From UBA2108 sp963925495 (GTDB taxonomy: Bacteria; Bacteroidota; Bacteroidia; Flavobacteriales_G; Salibacteraceae), in the NCBI GenBank assembly GCA_963925495.1, contig CAWUST010000001.1:14202-78201 (forward strand): a stretch of DNA of 64,000 bases, in the 5' to 3' direction. The position numbers and the translations under genes were made by a program. Below, in pieces: positions 7,602 through 15,550 of the stretch (positions within the stretch are counted from its first letter, which is position 1; each line of letters starts with the position of its first letter). Below the pieces are notes generated by a model. The model ran no database searches. It saw only the letters and a program-made list of their open reading frames with translations, and had not been told where the DNA came from.

Positions 7602-10415
7602 TTATCTGCAGGGTAGCATTAATTTAATTTCGGTGCCTTTCGGTTTGCCTTCTTCATTTTTGAGGTCATGAATCTCTAAATTGAATTTATTACCCATTAG
7701 GCTTTCAAAAACTTGCAATCTTTCTTTGGTAATTCTTAAACCATGAGATTTATGTTTTTTACCCAATTTGTTTTTATGAAATTCTCTTCCAACCCCATCA
7801 TCAGTAATAGTAGCTAAAATACTATGCTGATCTATGCGGTCTAGTTTCATAGATACTTTTCCTTTTGTGGTTTTCGGTAAAATACCATGTAAAATGGCGT
7901 TTTCTAAAAATGGCTGCAACAACATGGAAGGTACTTTGGTTGATTCTAACTCTAAATTGGATGATTTATTTATTTCAAAAGTAAACTTATCGCCAAATCG
8001 TAATTGCTCCAACTCCATATAGAGTTCAAGAGAGTCTAATACGTCTCTTAAGGGCACAAAAGTTTCGTTGGAGTTGTTTAATATCAATCGCATCAAACGA
8101 GCAAATTTTGTTAAGTATTTATTACTCATCCTAAGATCATTATCTATCAAGAATGTTTGAATTGAATTTAATGAATTAAAAATAAAATGCGGATTCATTT
8201 GAGAGCTTAGTGCTTTTATTTTAAGCACATTCAACTCGTTTTGGATACGTTCTTCTTTTGCTGATTGTACGTAACGCCATTGAAAAAAAACCCAGATTAA
8301 AGCTCCCAATATCATCAAAGATAATGCTATAAACCACCACTGCAAATAATAAGGCGTTGAAACCTTTAGGAGTAATGTTTCATTTATTGGTCCCCATTTC
8401 CCCCTTTCATTTTGTGCGGAACAAATGAATTTCCATTCCCCAGGTGGTAAGGAAGCATAAGTAACCCTAGGTTGATTCGTATAAGACCAATTTTTTTCAC
8501 TTGACAGACGATATCTGTATTTTATTGGATTCGCTATTCGAAAATCAGTTGCTTTGAGAAAAAGAGAAATACCATTTTTTTTATATGGCAATTTTAGAGT
8601 TTCACTTTTATAATCAAGTTTCGTGTTCCCAAGTTTTACCTCTACTATTTCTACATTTAGCAAACGAGTTTCGTTCTCAAAGTAGTTTTTATTTAATAGT
8701 ACAAGGCCCTTTTTGGTGCCAAATACAACTTGATTTTGGTTAGCCCAAATTACATTTACCTCAGCAGATGGAATACCATCTTTTCTATTTATGGAAACGG
8801 TATCTAGGGGAGTTATTTTTGTAATTCCACTACTAGTTGCGCACCACAGTTCGTCTCCATAAGCATACAAATCGTTTACAAAATTGCTTATCAAACCTTG
8901 CTTTTCGCTAAACATGCTTAATTTATTGCCACGTAAATAAGCTATCCCATTGCCACGTGAACCGAAAACTAAATTGCCTAAATAAAAATCTAAAACATCT
9001 ACTCTTATTCCTTTAGTCGATTCAATTAATTGAATATTATTCCCATTGAATAAAAACAAGCCATTAGGAGTGCCTAACCAAATGTTTTCTAATGAATCTT
9101 CAATAATAGCATGAACGCGTTCTTTGAAATCTAAGGAAGAGGAATTGAAAACTTCATTTCCATTTTTGTAACCACTAAACCCATAAACTTTGCCGACCCA
9201 TTGGATTCCTGATATTTGCCCAAAAAAAGAAGACAGCCCGCTTGCCGGAAAAGTATTGTTCACTTTTTTTCTTTTTTGATCTTCTAAAAAAGTGACGTTA
9301 TTTTTCAGAATAAGAACCTCATGAAGATTAGAAGATGATGAGCCAATGAATTTCGGTTGCCCATAATAATCAGATGTATATAAATTGTTTCTCGAATCTG
9401 AAAATGCAAGTTTATTTTCATTTCCAGTAAGTGTATTTATATCTGGTTCAACTATATTATTGAGCTTATTAATTACGGTAACGTATGGGTTTTTAATGAG
9501 ATATAGGCCTTTGGAAGAGCTGCCGATCCAAATGGAGCCATCCATATCCTGAAAAACTTTAGTAATAGAGACATTTTCTAAAAAGTGAATTGGTGTTTTA
9601 GTTAAATCACCATTTTTAAAATACAAAACACCAGAATATGTGCTTACCCATAGACTTCCGTCTCGATCAATTAGAGAAGAACCCGAGTGAGTGGCCTCTA
9701 AAAAATATGATTGGACTTTATCTTTGGTTACAATTTGGTTGTCGGTAACTGCATAAGCCCTTCCGTTTCTAGAACAAACAGATTGAATGGTTCCTCTGCT
9801 TGCATCAAAAACTGAATTCGACTTTTCAGTTGAGGTTTCAATTTCCAAAATAGAAGGATTGCCTGGACAGGCATACCCTCCAAAGATGGAGTATTCTTCA
9901 ATAAAGTAAAACCCTCTTGGCTTTTCTATTTTGCTTATTTCGCCATCAATATTAATTATTAGTGCATAACTCTTGTCAAAACAAGGTTGCGAAATGCCGA
10001 GAATTAAATCACCGCGCTTACTTGCCGCAAATGATCGAATAAAATCTTCTCCTATTGATTTATTTATGGTATCGCTCCTTTTAGAAACAAATGCAGAATC
10101 GTCTTTAAAAAGAGAAAATGTTCGGTTTTGTCCTAAACACCATATTTCGCCAGAAGCAGATACAAATAATTTGGATATTGAATTATCAGCGAGTCCGTGA
10201 ACTTTGGAATAAGTTTTAAATGAAGAACCATCGTATGTAGTTAGGCCCAAGTCTGTGGCTATGTACAAGGTGCCATTCGAATCTTGAGCAATGTCATAAA
10301 CCTGTGAACTAGGCATTCCGTGTTCTACCCTAAAGTTTTTAAGATGAAAAGTTTGTGCATTGGTAATGTCAATGAAAAAAGCGCTAACAAATAGTATGGT
10401 AATTAATATCCTCAC
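7602..10415 (-). CDS. Sensor histidine kinase with Reg_prop/Y_Y_Y periplasmic sensor
   Basis: Membrane kinase of the LytS/YehU type (His_kinase family). The 937-residue protein starts with a signal peptide ending near NAQ. About 550 residues of two-component-regulator propeller repeats follow, with blades showing phrases such as GTLYIATDLGL and DGSIWIGSSSKGLYLI. Next come a Y_Y_Y-like beta domain (about 600-680) and one membrane segment near 690-715. The phospho-acceptor His743 is in SSQMNPHFIFNSLNS, and the ATPase part has FLENAILHG and DDGVGR. It starts at GTG, overlapping the upstream stop by 4 bp (10412-10415). The ligand is unknown; such propellers often sense polysaccharides or other extracellular cues. 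Confidence 0.9.
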   Translation of the reverse strand: MRILITILFVSAFFIDITNAQTFHLKNFRVEHGMPSSQVYDIAQDSNGTLYIATDLGLTTYDGSSFKTYSKVHGLADNSISKLFVSASGEIWCLGQNRTFSLFKDDSAFVSKRSDTINKSIGEDFIRSFAASKRGDLILGISQPCFDKSYALIINIDGEISKIEKPRGFYFIEEYSIFGGYACPGNPSILEIETSTEKSNSVFDASRGTIQSVCSRNGRAYAVTDNQIVTKDKVQSYFLEATHSGSSLIDRDGSLWVSTYSGVLYFKNGDLTKTPIHFLENVSITKVFQDMDGSIWIGSSSKGLYLIKNPYVTVINKLNNIVEPDINTLTGNENKLAFSDSRNNLYTSDYYGQPKFIGSSSSNLHEVLILKNNVTFLEDQKRKKVNNTFPASGLSSFFGQISGIQWVGKVYGFSGYKNGNEVFNSSSLDFKERVHAIIEDSLENIWLGTPNGLFLFNGNNIQLIESTKGIRVDVLDFYLGNLVFGSRGNGIAYLRGNKLSMFSEKQGLISNFVNDLYAYGDELWCATSSGITKITPLDTVSINRKDGIPSAEVNVIWANQNQVVFGTKKGLVLLNKNYFENETRLLNVEIVEVKLGNTKLDYKSETLKLPYKKNGISLFLKATDFRIANPIKYRYRLSSEKNWSYTNQPRVTYASLPPGEWKFICSAQNERGKWGPINETLLLKVSTPYYLQWWFIALSLMILGALIWVFFQWRYVQSAKEERIQNELNVLKIKALSSQMNPHFIFNSLNSIQTFLIDNDLRMSNKYLTKFARLMRLILNNSNETFVPLRDVLDSLELYMELEQLRFGDKFTFEINKSSNLELESTKVPSMLLQPFLENAILHGILPKTTKGKVSMKLDRIDQHSILATITDDGVGREFHKNKLGKKHKSHGLRITKERLQVFESLMGNKFNLEIHDLKNEEGKPKGTEIKLMLPCR

Positions 10416-10777
10416 TTATCTATCGTCGATTTGAAAAGTAATCGAGTTGCTACTTTTTGTAATTCTCGTTCAATAATAAGGTGTGTGTAGATCTCAAACT
10501 CATCCATTTCGATGTTTTCGCGAAAAGCATCGGTCAGTTTTTTTTCGCTTACGTCAATTTTATACAGCAATTGTTTAAATGAAAAAAGTGCCCTGCTTGC
10601 GGTTTCTTTTATTCTTGGAAAAGTTTGATCATAAAGCTCTTGGTAGGCCTCGTTCGGGTTTCCACTTAATTTTAATGGAATATCAACATTCAAGTCTTTT
10701 TCAATTTGGCGCACCACATCTTTAATAACGTCTATTCGTGTTTTGTAAATGTTAATATCGGGTAAGTTAAAAGACAT
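10412..10777 (-). CDS. Small unknown protein translationally coupled to the histidine kinase
   Basis: I do not recognise this 121-residue protein. It has no signal peptide or membrane segment. Its sequence is charged and looks mostly helical, with ISTLIE-like alternation in the second half (IDVSEKKLTDAFRENIEMDE), so a helical bundle or coiled coil is plausible. Its stop overlaps the GTG start of the kinase by 4 bp, implying coupled translation and a link to the signalling unit. A TACTTTCG element (10796-10803 read on the minus strand) could be its promoter. Confidence 0.7.
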   Translation of the reverse strand: MSFNLPDINIYKTRIDVIKDVVRQIEKDLNVDIPLKLSGNPNEAYQELYDQTFPRIKETASRALFSFKQLLYKIDVSEKKLTDAFRENIEMDEFEIYTHLIIERELQKVATRLLFKSTIDK

Positions 10778-10782
10778 CCATC

Positions 10783-10790
10783 TAATTTTG
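10783..10790 (+). promoter_or_regulatory. -7 box TAATTTTG upstream of the SDR epimerase gene
   Basis: It is an exact TAnnTTTG match 24 bp before the ATG at 10815, inside a 37-bp divergent intergenic region. A near-consensus box for the minus-strand signalling operon (revcomp TACTTTCG, 10796-10803) lies only 5 bp away, so the two promoters would interfere. Confidence 0.45.
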
Positions 10791-10814
10791 TAAAACGAAA
10801 GTAATTAAAAGGAA

Positions 10815-11720
10815 ATGGCTCGAGCATTAATAACAGGAGGAAACGGTTTAGTTGGTAATGAACTATGCGCATTACTTCTTAAAAAGGGATTTGAAGTTTA
10901 TAATTTAAGTAGATCTGGAAGTGCACCAAAAGGTGCCATTGGCTTTCGTTGGGACTATGAATCAGGCTATGTAAATCCGAAAGCACTCGAAAATATTGAT
11001 GTCGTTTTTCATTTGGCTGGAGCAAGTGTAGCAAATAAAAAATGGACAAGTGAACAGAAAAAAACAATAATTGATTCTCGAGTAAAGACTGCAGAATTAT
11101 TATATGAGTCTTTTAAAACAATCGATTATAAACCAAAAAAAGTTCTTTCTGCCTCTGGAACCGGCTTCTACGGTTTTGACAACGGCACACAAATGTTTAA
11201 TGAAAATGATCCTTTGGGAAACGGGTTTTTGGCGGAAGTAACTCAAAAGTGGGAAGATGTTATTTCTAAGTTTTTAAAAATTGGAATTACCCCTACATCT
11301 TTAAGGATAGGAATGGTACTTTCAAAAAATGGAGGCGCACTTGATAAACTTGCTATGCCAATTAAACTAGGTATAGGCTCGCCAATTGGTTCTGGGAATC
11401 AATTAATATCTTGGATTCATATCGACGATTTGGTGCGAACAATGCTTTTTATTTTGGACAATGAAATAAGTGGTGTTTTTAATTGTGTGGCTACTGAAAC
11501 GCCATCAAACAAGGAGTTCACAAAGGCACTTGCGAAACAATTGAATCGAGGTCTTATTTTTCCCAATGTCCCAGGTTTTTTATTAGAAATGCTCTTAGGG
11601 CAAATGGCGAAGGAAATTATTTTAGGAGGAAACGCCTCTTCAAACCAAAAACTAAAAGAAGCTGGATTTGTGTTTAAACATGAAAATTTAAAAGGTGCTT
11701 TAGCCGATTTGTTGGTTTAG
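10815..11720 (+). CDS. TIGR01777-family SDR epimerase (YfcH/SDR39U1-like)
   Basis: Atypical short-chain dehydrogenase/epimerase of unknown substrate. The 301-residue protein has the Rossmann motif ALITGGNGLVGNELC at the N-terminus. The family markers VFHLAGASVANKKW, SRVKTAELL and SASGTGFYG are present. The C-terminal domain (about 245-300, the DUF1731-like part) has GGNASSNQKLKEAGF. Length is typical. The physiological reaction of this family is not established. It is a single-gene unit divergent from the two-component operon. Confidence 0.88.
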   Translation: MARALITGGNGLVGNELCALLLKKGFEVYNLSRSGSAPKGAIGFRWDYESGYVNPKALENIDVVFHLAGASVANKKWTSEQKKTIIDSRVKTAELLYESFKTIDYKPKKVLSASGTGFYGFDNGTQMFNENDPLGNGFLAEVTQKWEDVISKFLKIGITPTSLRIGMVLSKNGGALDKLAMPIKLGIGSPIGSGNQLISWIHIDDLVRTMLFILDNEISGVFNCVATETPSNKEFTKALAKQLNRGLIFPNVPGFLLEMLLGQMAKEIILGGNASSNQKLKEAGFVFKHENLKGALADLLV

Positions 11721-11860
11721 TTTTTCTCTAACAAAAAGGTCAATTCATCACTATCAATTTGAATCGGCAAGTTTAAAATGGAAAAGGGATTAACTTTAAC
11801 AAAAGTTAAATGAGTCTTTATATGTTGAAAATGGTTTTTTAAATTGAACACATCTATTTG
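11717..11860 (-). other. Short open frame of about 47 codons, possibly a gene remnant
   Basis: On the minus strand an open frame ends at 11717 (TAA) and reads back to a stop near 11858. Its C-terminal part reads NPFSILNLPIQIDSDELTF and then LLEKN, which looks protein-like. No ATG start is present; a GTG is the only candidate. An open frame this long can occur by chance. The interval also holds an 8-bp inverted repeat TTAACTTT/AAAGTTAA (11790-11809). I see no homologue. Confidence 0.2.
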
Positions 11861-11930
11861 TTAATACCCATAGATAAACTAAGCTATTTCCCCAGATTCT
11901 TCTTTTACATTTACATTCTTTTGAAAATTC

Positions 11931-14681
11931 ATGATTAGAAAACTTTTTTTATTTATACTTCTTACTGGTTTTCTGGCTTTACTGGCTTTTTTCTTTTACA
12001 AATTCAATGAAAAAAAGTCAATTAAAAATGACCTTTATGCTGCAGTTCCTACCCAAAGTATTTGGCTAATGCAAATTAGAAATGCCAGTACTTTATTTGC
12101 GACATTAAAAGGAACTAATATTATTTATGAAGAACTAGTTCGAAGTCATGTTTGGGCAAAATGGAGAGGACATTTTAGTACTCTCGATTCATTTGTAAAT
12201 ATAAATCCAATAAAATACCAAGGCTATCAAAATATTCCAGTGATAATTGCTATGGTGCCAAGCGGTGTGGGCTCTAGCGATTTGCTTTTATCTTTTATAA
12301 TTCAGGATGAAATGGACAAAAAACAAGTTTTTAAAGACTTGTTTTTACCAATTGTTGGAGAAAAGCCTAAAAGTCATAAAGACTATGATGGAGCTATTAT
12401 TCAAAACTACAGTAGAGAAGAAAATGTTTTTTTTCTATGCTTTTATAAAGGTTATTTTTTATTTAGTTCTAGTGAAATAGTGGTAGAAGACGCTGTAAGG
12501 CAGCTTAATACCGGGGTTAGTTTAACGGATGAGCCAAGTTTTAATAGAATAATGGAAACTGCCGGTAGTAGTAGAAAAGTGAACTGGTATGTCCACCAAA
12601 AGGCATTTAGTAAACATCTTTCAACTTTCGTTGATAAACATCATAATTTTTCATTACAAAATGGTATGGGCCTGCCAGAATGGACAGAGCTAGACTTGTG
12701 GCTTAAACCAAATACGATGATGTTTAATGGCTACTGCTTTTCCGGAAATAATAAAAAAGAATTTATGGAAGTGTTTAAAGGTCAGGTTGCCGGTCCAAAT
12801 AATGTTGCCGACATATTACCCATAAATACTGCGTTTTTCATTAATTATAGCATAAGTAATTTTTCTGATTTTACTCTTGAATATAAAAATTATCTGAAAT
12901 CCAATAATTGGTTTTCCAATTTCGAAAAAAAGCAACTTATATTAAATGACTCGGCTCAAAGGTTAACGGATTCTATTCTCATTAAAAATGTAGGAAGTGA
13001 AGTTTGTTTGGCCGTTTTAGAAATACAGAATGATGTGGATGGTGAATCAGTATCTGCAATATTTGACAAAACGCTGAGTATTCTTCGCCTAAAAAATCCA
13101 GACTTATGGATGGACGATATTGTAGATTTAATAGAACCTAATACAACAGATTTTCTATATATAAACAAATACCGTGAAGTAGACATTTACGAAATGAGTG
13201 TATCCGGAATTGTATCTAAAAATATAGGTGGCATTTTCGATGGAATGGAAAATCGTTTTTTTATTATTTTAGATGATTACGTAGTATTTGGAGAAAAACT
13301 GTCTACGATAAGAGAGCTCATTAATAGTTGGAAAGGAGGTAAAGTACTTTCGGAAGATGAACATTTTGAGTCTTTTAGTGAGAATATGGCTTCGGTAAGT
13401 AATCTTACCATTTTTGCCTCTCCAGCGCGTTCTCCTTATTTTCTTTCTTATTATTTGAATAAAAACGAGCAGGATTGGGTGGAAGGAAAACTTGAGTTTT
13501 TTAGAAAATTTGAAGGACTATCTATTCAAATTACTCGAGAAAATGATAACATGATCTACTACAGTGTTTTTTTAAAACACAACCCTAGTTATAAAAAAGT
13601 TACGTCTTCTCTTTGGGAAATTCCATTGGACACCAGTGTGCTTACTTCGCCGCAATTATTTGAGAACCACTATACTAAGGCGGGAGAAATAATAGTTCAG
13701 GATGTGAATAATAAACTTTATTTAATATCGAATACCGGAAGAATTTTATGGTCTAGACAAATTGAGGGTCTAGCTTTGAGTATATTTTACAAAGTAGATA
13801 AATTTAAAAATGACAAGTTTCAATTGCTTTTTAATACCAGCAATAAAATTTATCTTATAGACCGAAATGGAAAAGACGTAAAAGGCTTTCCTATCTCTCT
13901 TAAAAAAGATGCGTCAGCAGAACTTTCCTTAATGGATTACGAAAGAAACAGAAAGTATAGACTTTTACAACCATTGAAAGATGGTTCTATAGTCTGCTAT
14001 GACATAAATGGAGAAGTTGTAAAAGGTTGGAAATATCAGGGAAAAAAGATGGTGACCCGAAAAATTACTTATTTGGAATACGATGGAAAAGATTACTTGT
14101 TGGCTTTTTATAAGGATGGATCAGTTCAAGCTTTAAATCGAAAAGGACAAACGAGAATTTCTTTTAAGGAGTCCTTTTATTTAGCTGAAAACTCTAATAT
14201 TAGGATTCAAAAAGGAGAAGAACCTAAATCTACTTATATAGTTGGAAGCGATTCGTCTGGAAATGTGATGCGGCTTTCATTAACGGGAAAAATGGAATTG
14301 CTTCAATTTGGGAATTTTTCATCGCAACATAATTTCACCATGGCTGATTTTAATAATGATCAAATAGAGGATTACGTTTTTAGTGATCACAATAAATTTG
14401 TTGTGTATTCTAGTTCCGGAAATCAAGATTTAAAAATTGAAGAAGATTTTAGTATTGGTTTTCATCCAGGGATTTATCGAAGTCCCATTAAAAATTATGT
14501 GGCAATGGGCAGCAAAAATCGAGATAATATTTGGCTCTATAATTTTTATGGTAAAAAGGTGGATGGAAATCCATTTTTAGGAAATTCTAAACCTGTTATT
14601 TCGGACATAAACGTAGATGGCAGATTAGAATTAATAAGCACGAGCACAAATGGAATCGTGTATTGTTATGTTTTAAATTAG
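11931..14681 (+). CDS. Large membrane-anchored unknown protein with C-terminal propeller-like repeats
   Basis: I do not recognise a named family. The 916-residue protein has an N-terminal membrane anchor (about 3-25) followed by a long extracytoplasmic part. Residues about 30-560 resemble the DUF3352-like layout seen in bacterial surface proteins (SIWLMQIRNASTLFATL, AAVPTQ start). Residues about 575-916 carry repeated short blades (VNNKLYLISNTGRILWSRQI, KIYLIDRNGKDVKGFPISL, SIVCYDINGEVVKGWKYQG), consistent with a PQQ/quinoprotein-like beta-propeller. It appears intact and monocistronic. An envelope role is inferred only from topology. Confidence 0.75.
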   Translation: MIRKLFLFILLTGFLALLAFFFYKFNEKKSIKNDLYAAVPTQSIWLMQIRNASTLFATLKGTNIIYEELVRSHVWAKWRGHFSTLDSFVNINPIKYQGYQNIPVIIAMVPSGVGSSDLLLSFIIQDEMDKKQVFKDLFLPIVGEKPKSHKDYDGAIIQNYSREENVFFLCFYKGYFLFSSSEIVVEDAVRQLNTGVSLTDEPSFNRIMETAGSSRKVNWYVHQKAFSKHLSTFVDKHHNFSLQNGMGLPEWTELDLWLKPNTMMFNGYCFSGNNKKEFMEVFKGQVAGPNNVADILPINTAFFINYSISNFSDFTLEYKNYLKSNNWFSNFEKKQLILNDSAQRLTDSILIKNVGSEVCLAVLEIQNDVDGESVSAIFDKTLSILRLKNPDLWMDDIVDLIEPNTTDFLYINKYREVDIYEMSVSGIVSKNIGGIFDGMENRFFIILDDYVVFGEKLSTIRELINSWKGGKVLSEDEHFESFSENMASVSNLTIFASPARSPYFLSYYLNKNEQDWVEGKLEFFRKFEGLSIQITRENDNMIYYSVFLKHNPSYKKVTSSLWEIPLDTSVLTSPQLFENHYTKAGEIIVQDVNNKLYLISNTGRILWSRQIEGLALSIFYKVDKFKNDKFQLLFNTSNKIYLIDRNGKDVKGFPISLKKDASAELSLMDYERNRKYRLLQPLKDGSIVCYDINGEVVKGWKYQGKKMVTRKITYLEYDGKDYLLAFYKDGSVQALNRKGQTRISFKESFYLAENSNIRIQKGEEPKSTYIVGSDSSGNVMRLSLTGKMELLQFGNFSSQHNFTMADFNNDQIEDYVFSDHNKFVVYSSSGNQDLKIEEDFSIGFHPGIYRSPIKNYVAMGSKNRDNIWLYNFYGKKVDGNPFLGNSKPVISDINVDGRLELISTSTNGIVYCYVLN

Positions 14682-14806
14682 AGGGTTTACATAATCCAAA
14701 AACGGCTTAGTTAAAAGTTATTTTTTATTCGAAAAACAAATGGAATGAAAAAGAGCGAAAATTGATTTATTGGCTTCATGATGATTGGCTTAAACTAAAA
14801 TGATGA

Positions 14807-15166
14807 ATGGCAGAACACAACCAACTTGGTAAGCAAGGAGAAGAAATTGCTTTAAAATATTTACGAAAAAAGGGGTACAAGGTTCTCTTTGCCAATTTTC
14901 GGCTACGTCACATGGAGGTAGATATTATTTGTCAAGATAAGGAAGAATTGGTTTTTATAGAGGTGAAAACCCGATCTAGGTTTGAGCATGCCGACCCTGA
15001 AGATATCATTACTAATAAGCAAATGAACAATTTGTTTGAAGTTGCTGAAGATTATGTTGTTTCTAAAAATTGGGAAGGGGATACTCGATTTGATGCAATA
15101 ATCGTAGTAATGAAAAACCCAATAGATATCGAGCATATCGAAGGTGCATTTGGGCCAAATTATTAG
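14807..15166 (+). CDS. YraN/UPF0102 family endonuclease-fold protein
   Basis: Small protein of the restriction-endonuclease-like superfamily, linked in the literature to DNA metabolism but of undefined function. The 119-residue product shows LGKQGEEIALKYLRKKGY, then the PD-(D/E)XK-like core MEVDIICQDKEELVFIEVKTRS with Glu and Lys in the EVK motif. Length is typical. It stands between the propeller protein and a decayed sorting-domain fragment, with no obvious operon partner. Confidence 0.9.
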   Translation: MAEHNQLGKQGEEIALKYLRKKGYKVLFANFRLRHMEVDIICQDKEELVFIEVKTRSRFEHADPEDIITNKQMNNLFEVAEDYVVSKNWEGDTRFDAIIVVMKNPIDIEHIEGAFGPNY

Positions 15167-15174
15167 GGTAAATC

Positions 15175-15480
15175 TTATTTAAGGAGGTACATTTTCCCAA
15201 CCCCTTTTTTGAAATAAGAGTCAGCAGCAGTATTTCGTTTTTCAACTTCCTCACCATTCACTTTTATTATTACTCTATAAAAATAGACCCCATTGGCAAG
15301 TTGATCGCCAAATTGACACCGATTTATTTCTCGAATTACACGACCTGAAACCGTCAATTTTTGAATTATAAAGTAATCTGGAACTTGGTCGCCCGTGAGC
15401 GTAAATACAAATTTGGTGAAAGTGCTGAATGGGTTTGGGTAACCCTATTAAACTATAACGAGGCCTTCGATATTCACACG
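15175..15480 (-). pseudogene. Decayed C-terminal T9SS sorting domain of a lost secreted protein
   Basis: Reading the minus strand, an open frame from 15444 to the stop at 15175 gives YPNPFSTFTKFVFTLTGDQV and ends FGDQLANGVYFYRV ... GVGKMYLLK. This is a type IX secretion C-terminal domain of the kind found on large cell-surface proteins. Two consecutive in-frame stops (TAA 15448-15450, TAG 15445-15447) sit directly before it. From family knowledge, a segment of roughly 20 residues with a W-D-G-x-D motif should precede FGDQLANG; here REINRCQFGD shows it deleted. Nothing upstream remains, because an S9 peptidase gene occupies the next DNA. The 15167-15550 gap holds only this relic and the peptidase promoter. 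Confidence 0.75.
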
Positions 15481-15520
15481 TTTTTTTTTACAAAAATGTA
15501 AATTCCAGTTATTAAAAAAA

Positions 15521-15528
15521 TACTTTTG
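15521..15528 (+). promoter_or_regulatory. -7 box TACTTTTG upstream of the S9 peptidase gene
   Basis: Exact TAnnTTTG match 22 bp before the ATG at 15551. No clear -33 box. Confidence 0.5.
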
Positions 15529-15550
15529 AAATTCAATTGAAAATTAGCTT

